Assembly: GCA_019752515.1 (NCBI GenBank)
Contig: JAIEMB010000001.1
Coordinates: 40,521 to 104,520, forward strand
Length of the DNA: 64,000 nucleotides
DNA from: Alphaproteobacteria bacterium
GTDB taxonomy: Bacteria; Pseudomonadota; Alphaproteobacteria; UBA9655
Reading direction: 5' to 3'
The position numbers and the translations under genes are program-made. Numbering within the stretch: position 1 is the stretch's first letter; every line of letters begins with the position of its first letter. Under the pieces are notes generated by a model, which saw only the letters and a program-made list of their open reading frames with translations, was not told where the DNA came from and did not search any database. This document shows, one piece after another, positions 63,463 through 64,000 of this stretch.

Positions 63463-64000
63463 TTAATATCTAAATCCCGCATGGACCATCCCTAAGGTAA
63501 TATCATCAATATCCAACCATGTCCCAAACTCTTTTAAGAAATTAAATAACTTAATTGATTGCTCAATTAAAGTGCCATCTGGGTTTTTTAGAAAATTACC
63601 TTCCGTCTCTGAAGGTAATTTAGTTTTTTTAAGAAACCAATGCCCTACATTTTTGATATTCCGAACTTCTATGATTGCTTCTCCATATTTTTTGTCTTGC
63701 TCTGACATGTCATCTTTAAATGCTCCCATCGAATCTTCTATATTCAAAAAAGAAGGAGGTGACAGTTTATCGTAATCAGAGACAATCTTTCTTATACAAG
63801 CATTATCTACATCAAATATATACCTTTCTTCAGGAAGCGCAATAGAATTTATTATTTTTATAAAGTATTCTCCAGGGATTTTTTCAAAATTATTCCCAGA
63901 GTCATTTAAAGTCGGTAGTAAATTGTCTGGATCATGCTGCTCTTTTAAATTTCTTAACATTGCTGTGCTGATAACCCCTTTCTCAAGAAGTTGACTTAAA
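63463..64000 (-). CDS. Unknown protein, 5' end cut by window edge
   Basis: The minus-strand frame is open from the window end (LSQLLEKGVISTA precedes the first ATG at 63960) to the stop at 63463. At least 178 residues, soluble, charged, no recognised motif. Operon with the secreted protein downstream. Confidence 0.65.
   Translation of the reverse strand, partial: LSQLLEKGVISTAMLRNLKEQHDPDNLLPTLNDSGNNFEKIPGEYFIKIINSIALPEERYIFDVDNACIRKIVSDYDKLSPPSFLNIEDSMGAFKDDMSEQDKKYGEAIIEVRNIKNVGHWFLKKTKLPSETEGNFLKNPDGTLIEQSIKLFNFLKEFGTWLDIDDITLGMVHAGFRY

Overview
The window looks like chromosome of an AT-rich alphaproteobacterium with an intracellular lifestyle, most like a Holosporales/Rickettsiales-type endosymbiont. 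This is inferred from low GC, many signal-peptide proteins of unknown family, eukaryote-like domains (NB-ARC/TPR, a possible F-box), heavy IS and group II intron load, and an F-type conjugation operon like those of integrated elements in these lineages. No rRNA or other firm taxonomic marker is present, so the placement is inference.

Positions 1-13,000 are mostly ordinary chromosome: a truncated unknown gene, an aldo/keto reductase, an unusual arylamine N-acetyltransferase-GNAT fusion, a secreted HAD-like protein, a MarR regulator, a tandem GNAT, and a redox group (MsrB, peroxiredoxin). Two tRNAs (Gly-GCC, Arg-CCU), an ABC-F ATPase and a long secreted protein split by one in-frame TAG complete it. 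Positions 13,500-17,400 hold a two-gene operon: a degenerate histidine-kinase-like membrane protein and an NB-ARC/TPR protein with a signal peptide.

Positions 17,400-42,531 form a conjugative element. A XRE regulator faces an operator dyad and a rightward set of small genes. Two tandem paralogous replication-initiator-like proteins follow; the second carries eight 21-bp iterons inside its coding sequence, as lambda O does. Then come SSB and a near-complete F-type type IV secretion operon: TraA, L, E, K, B, V, C, S26 peptidase, W, U, TrbC, N, F, H, G and a VirD4/TraG-type coupling ATPase. Many of these genes overlap by ATGA or similar. A group II intron lies antisense between traB and traV. 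No relaxase or integrase was found in the window.

Positions 42,700-52,600 contain an Ada-AlkA fusion, a multi-spanning membrane protein and a nest of mobile elements. There, an IS5-type transposase gene is interrupted in frame by group II intron B, and intron B is interrupted inside catalytic domain V by group II intron A. The junctions can be read to the base, and removing A and then B restores domain V and then the transposase frame.

Positions 52,600-64,000 are accessory: small secreted cysteine-rich or unknown proteins, a zinc/cadmium-type P1B ATPase, and a ZntR/CadR-like MerR regulator. Both of the latter two genes have matching MerR-type promoters. Between them are a decayed IS4-family transposase and a complete IS1595 copy with 8-bp target duplications. 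A decayed IS427-like copy and two unknown genes end the window, the last running off the edge.
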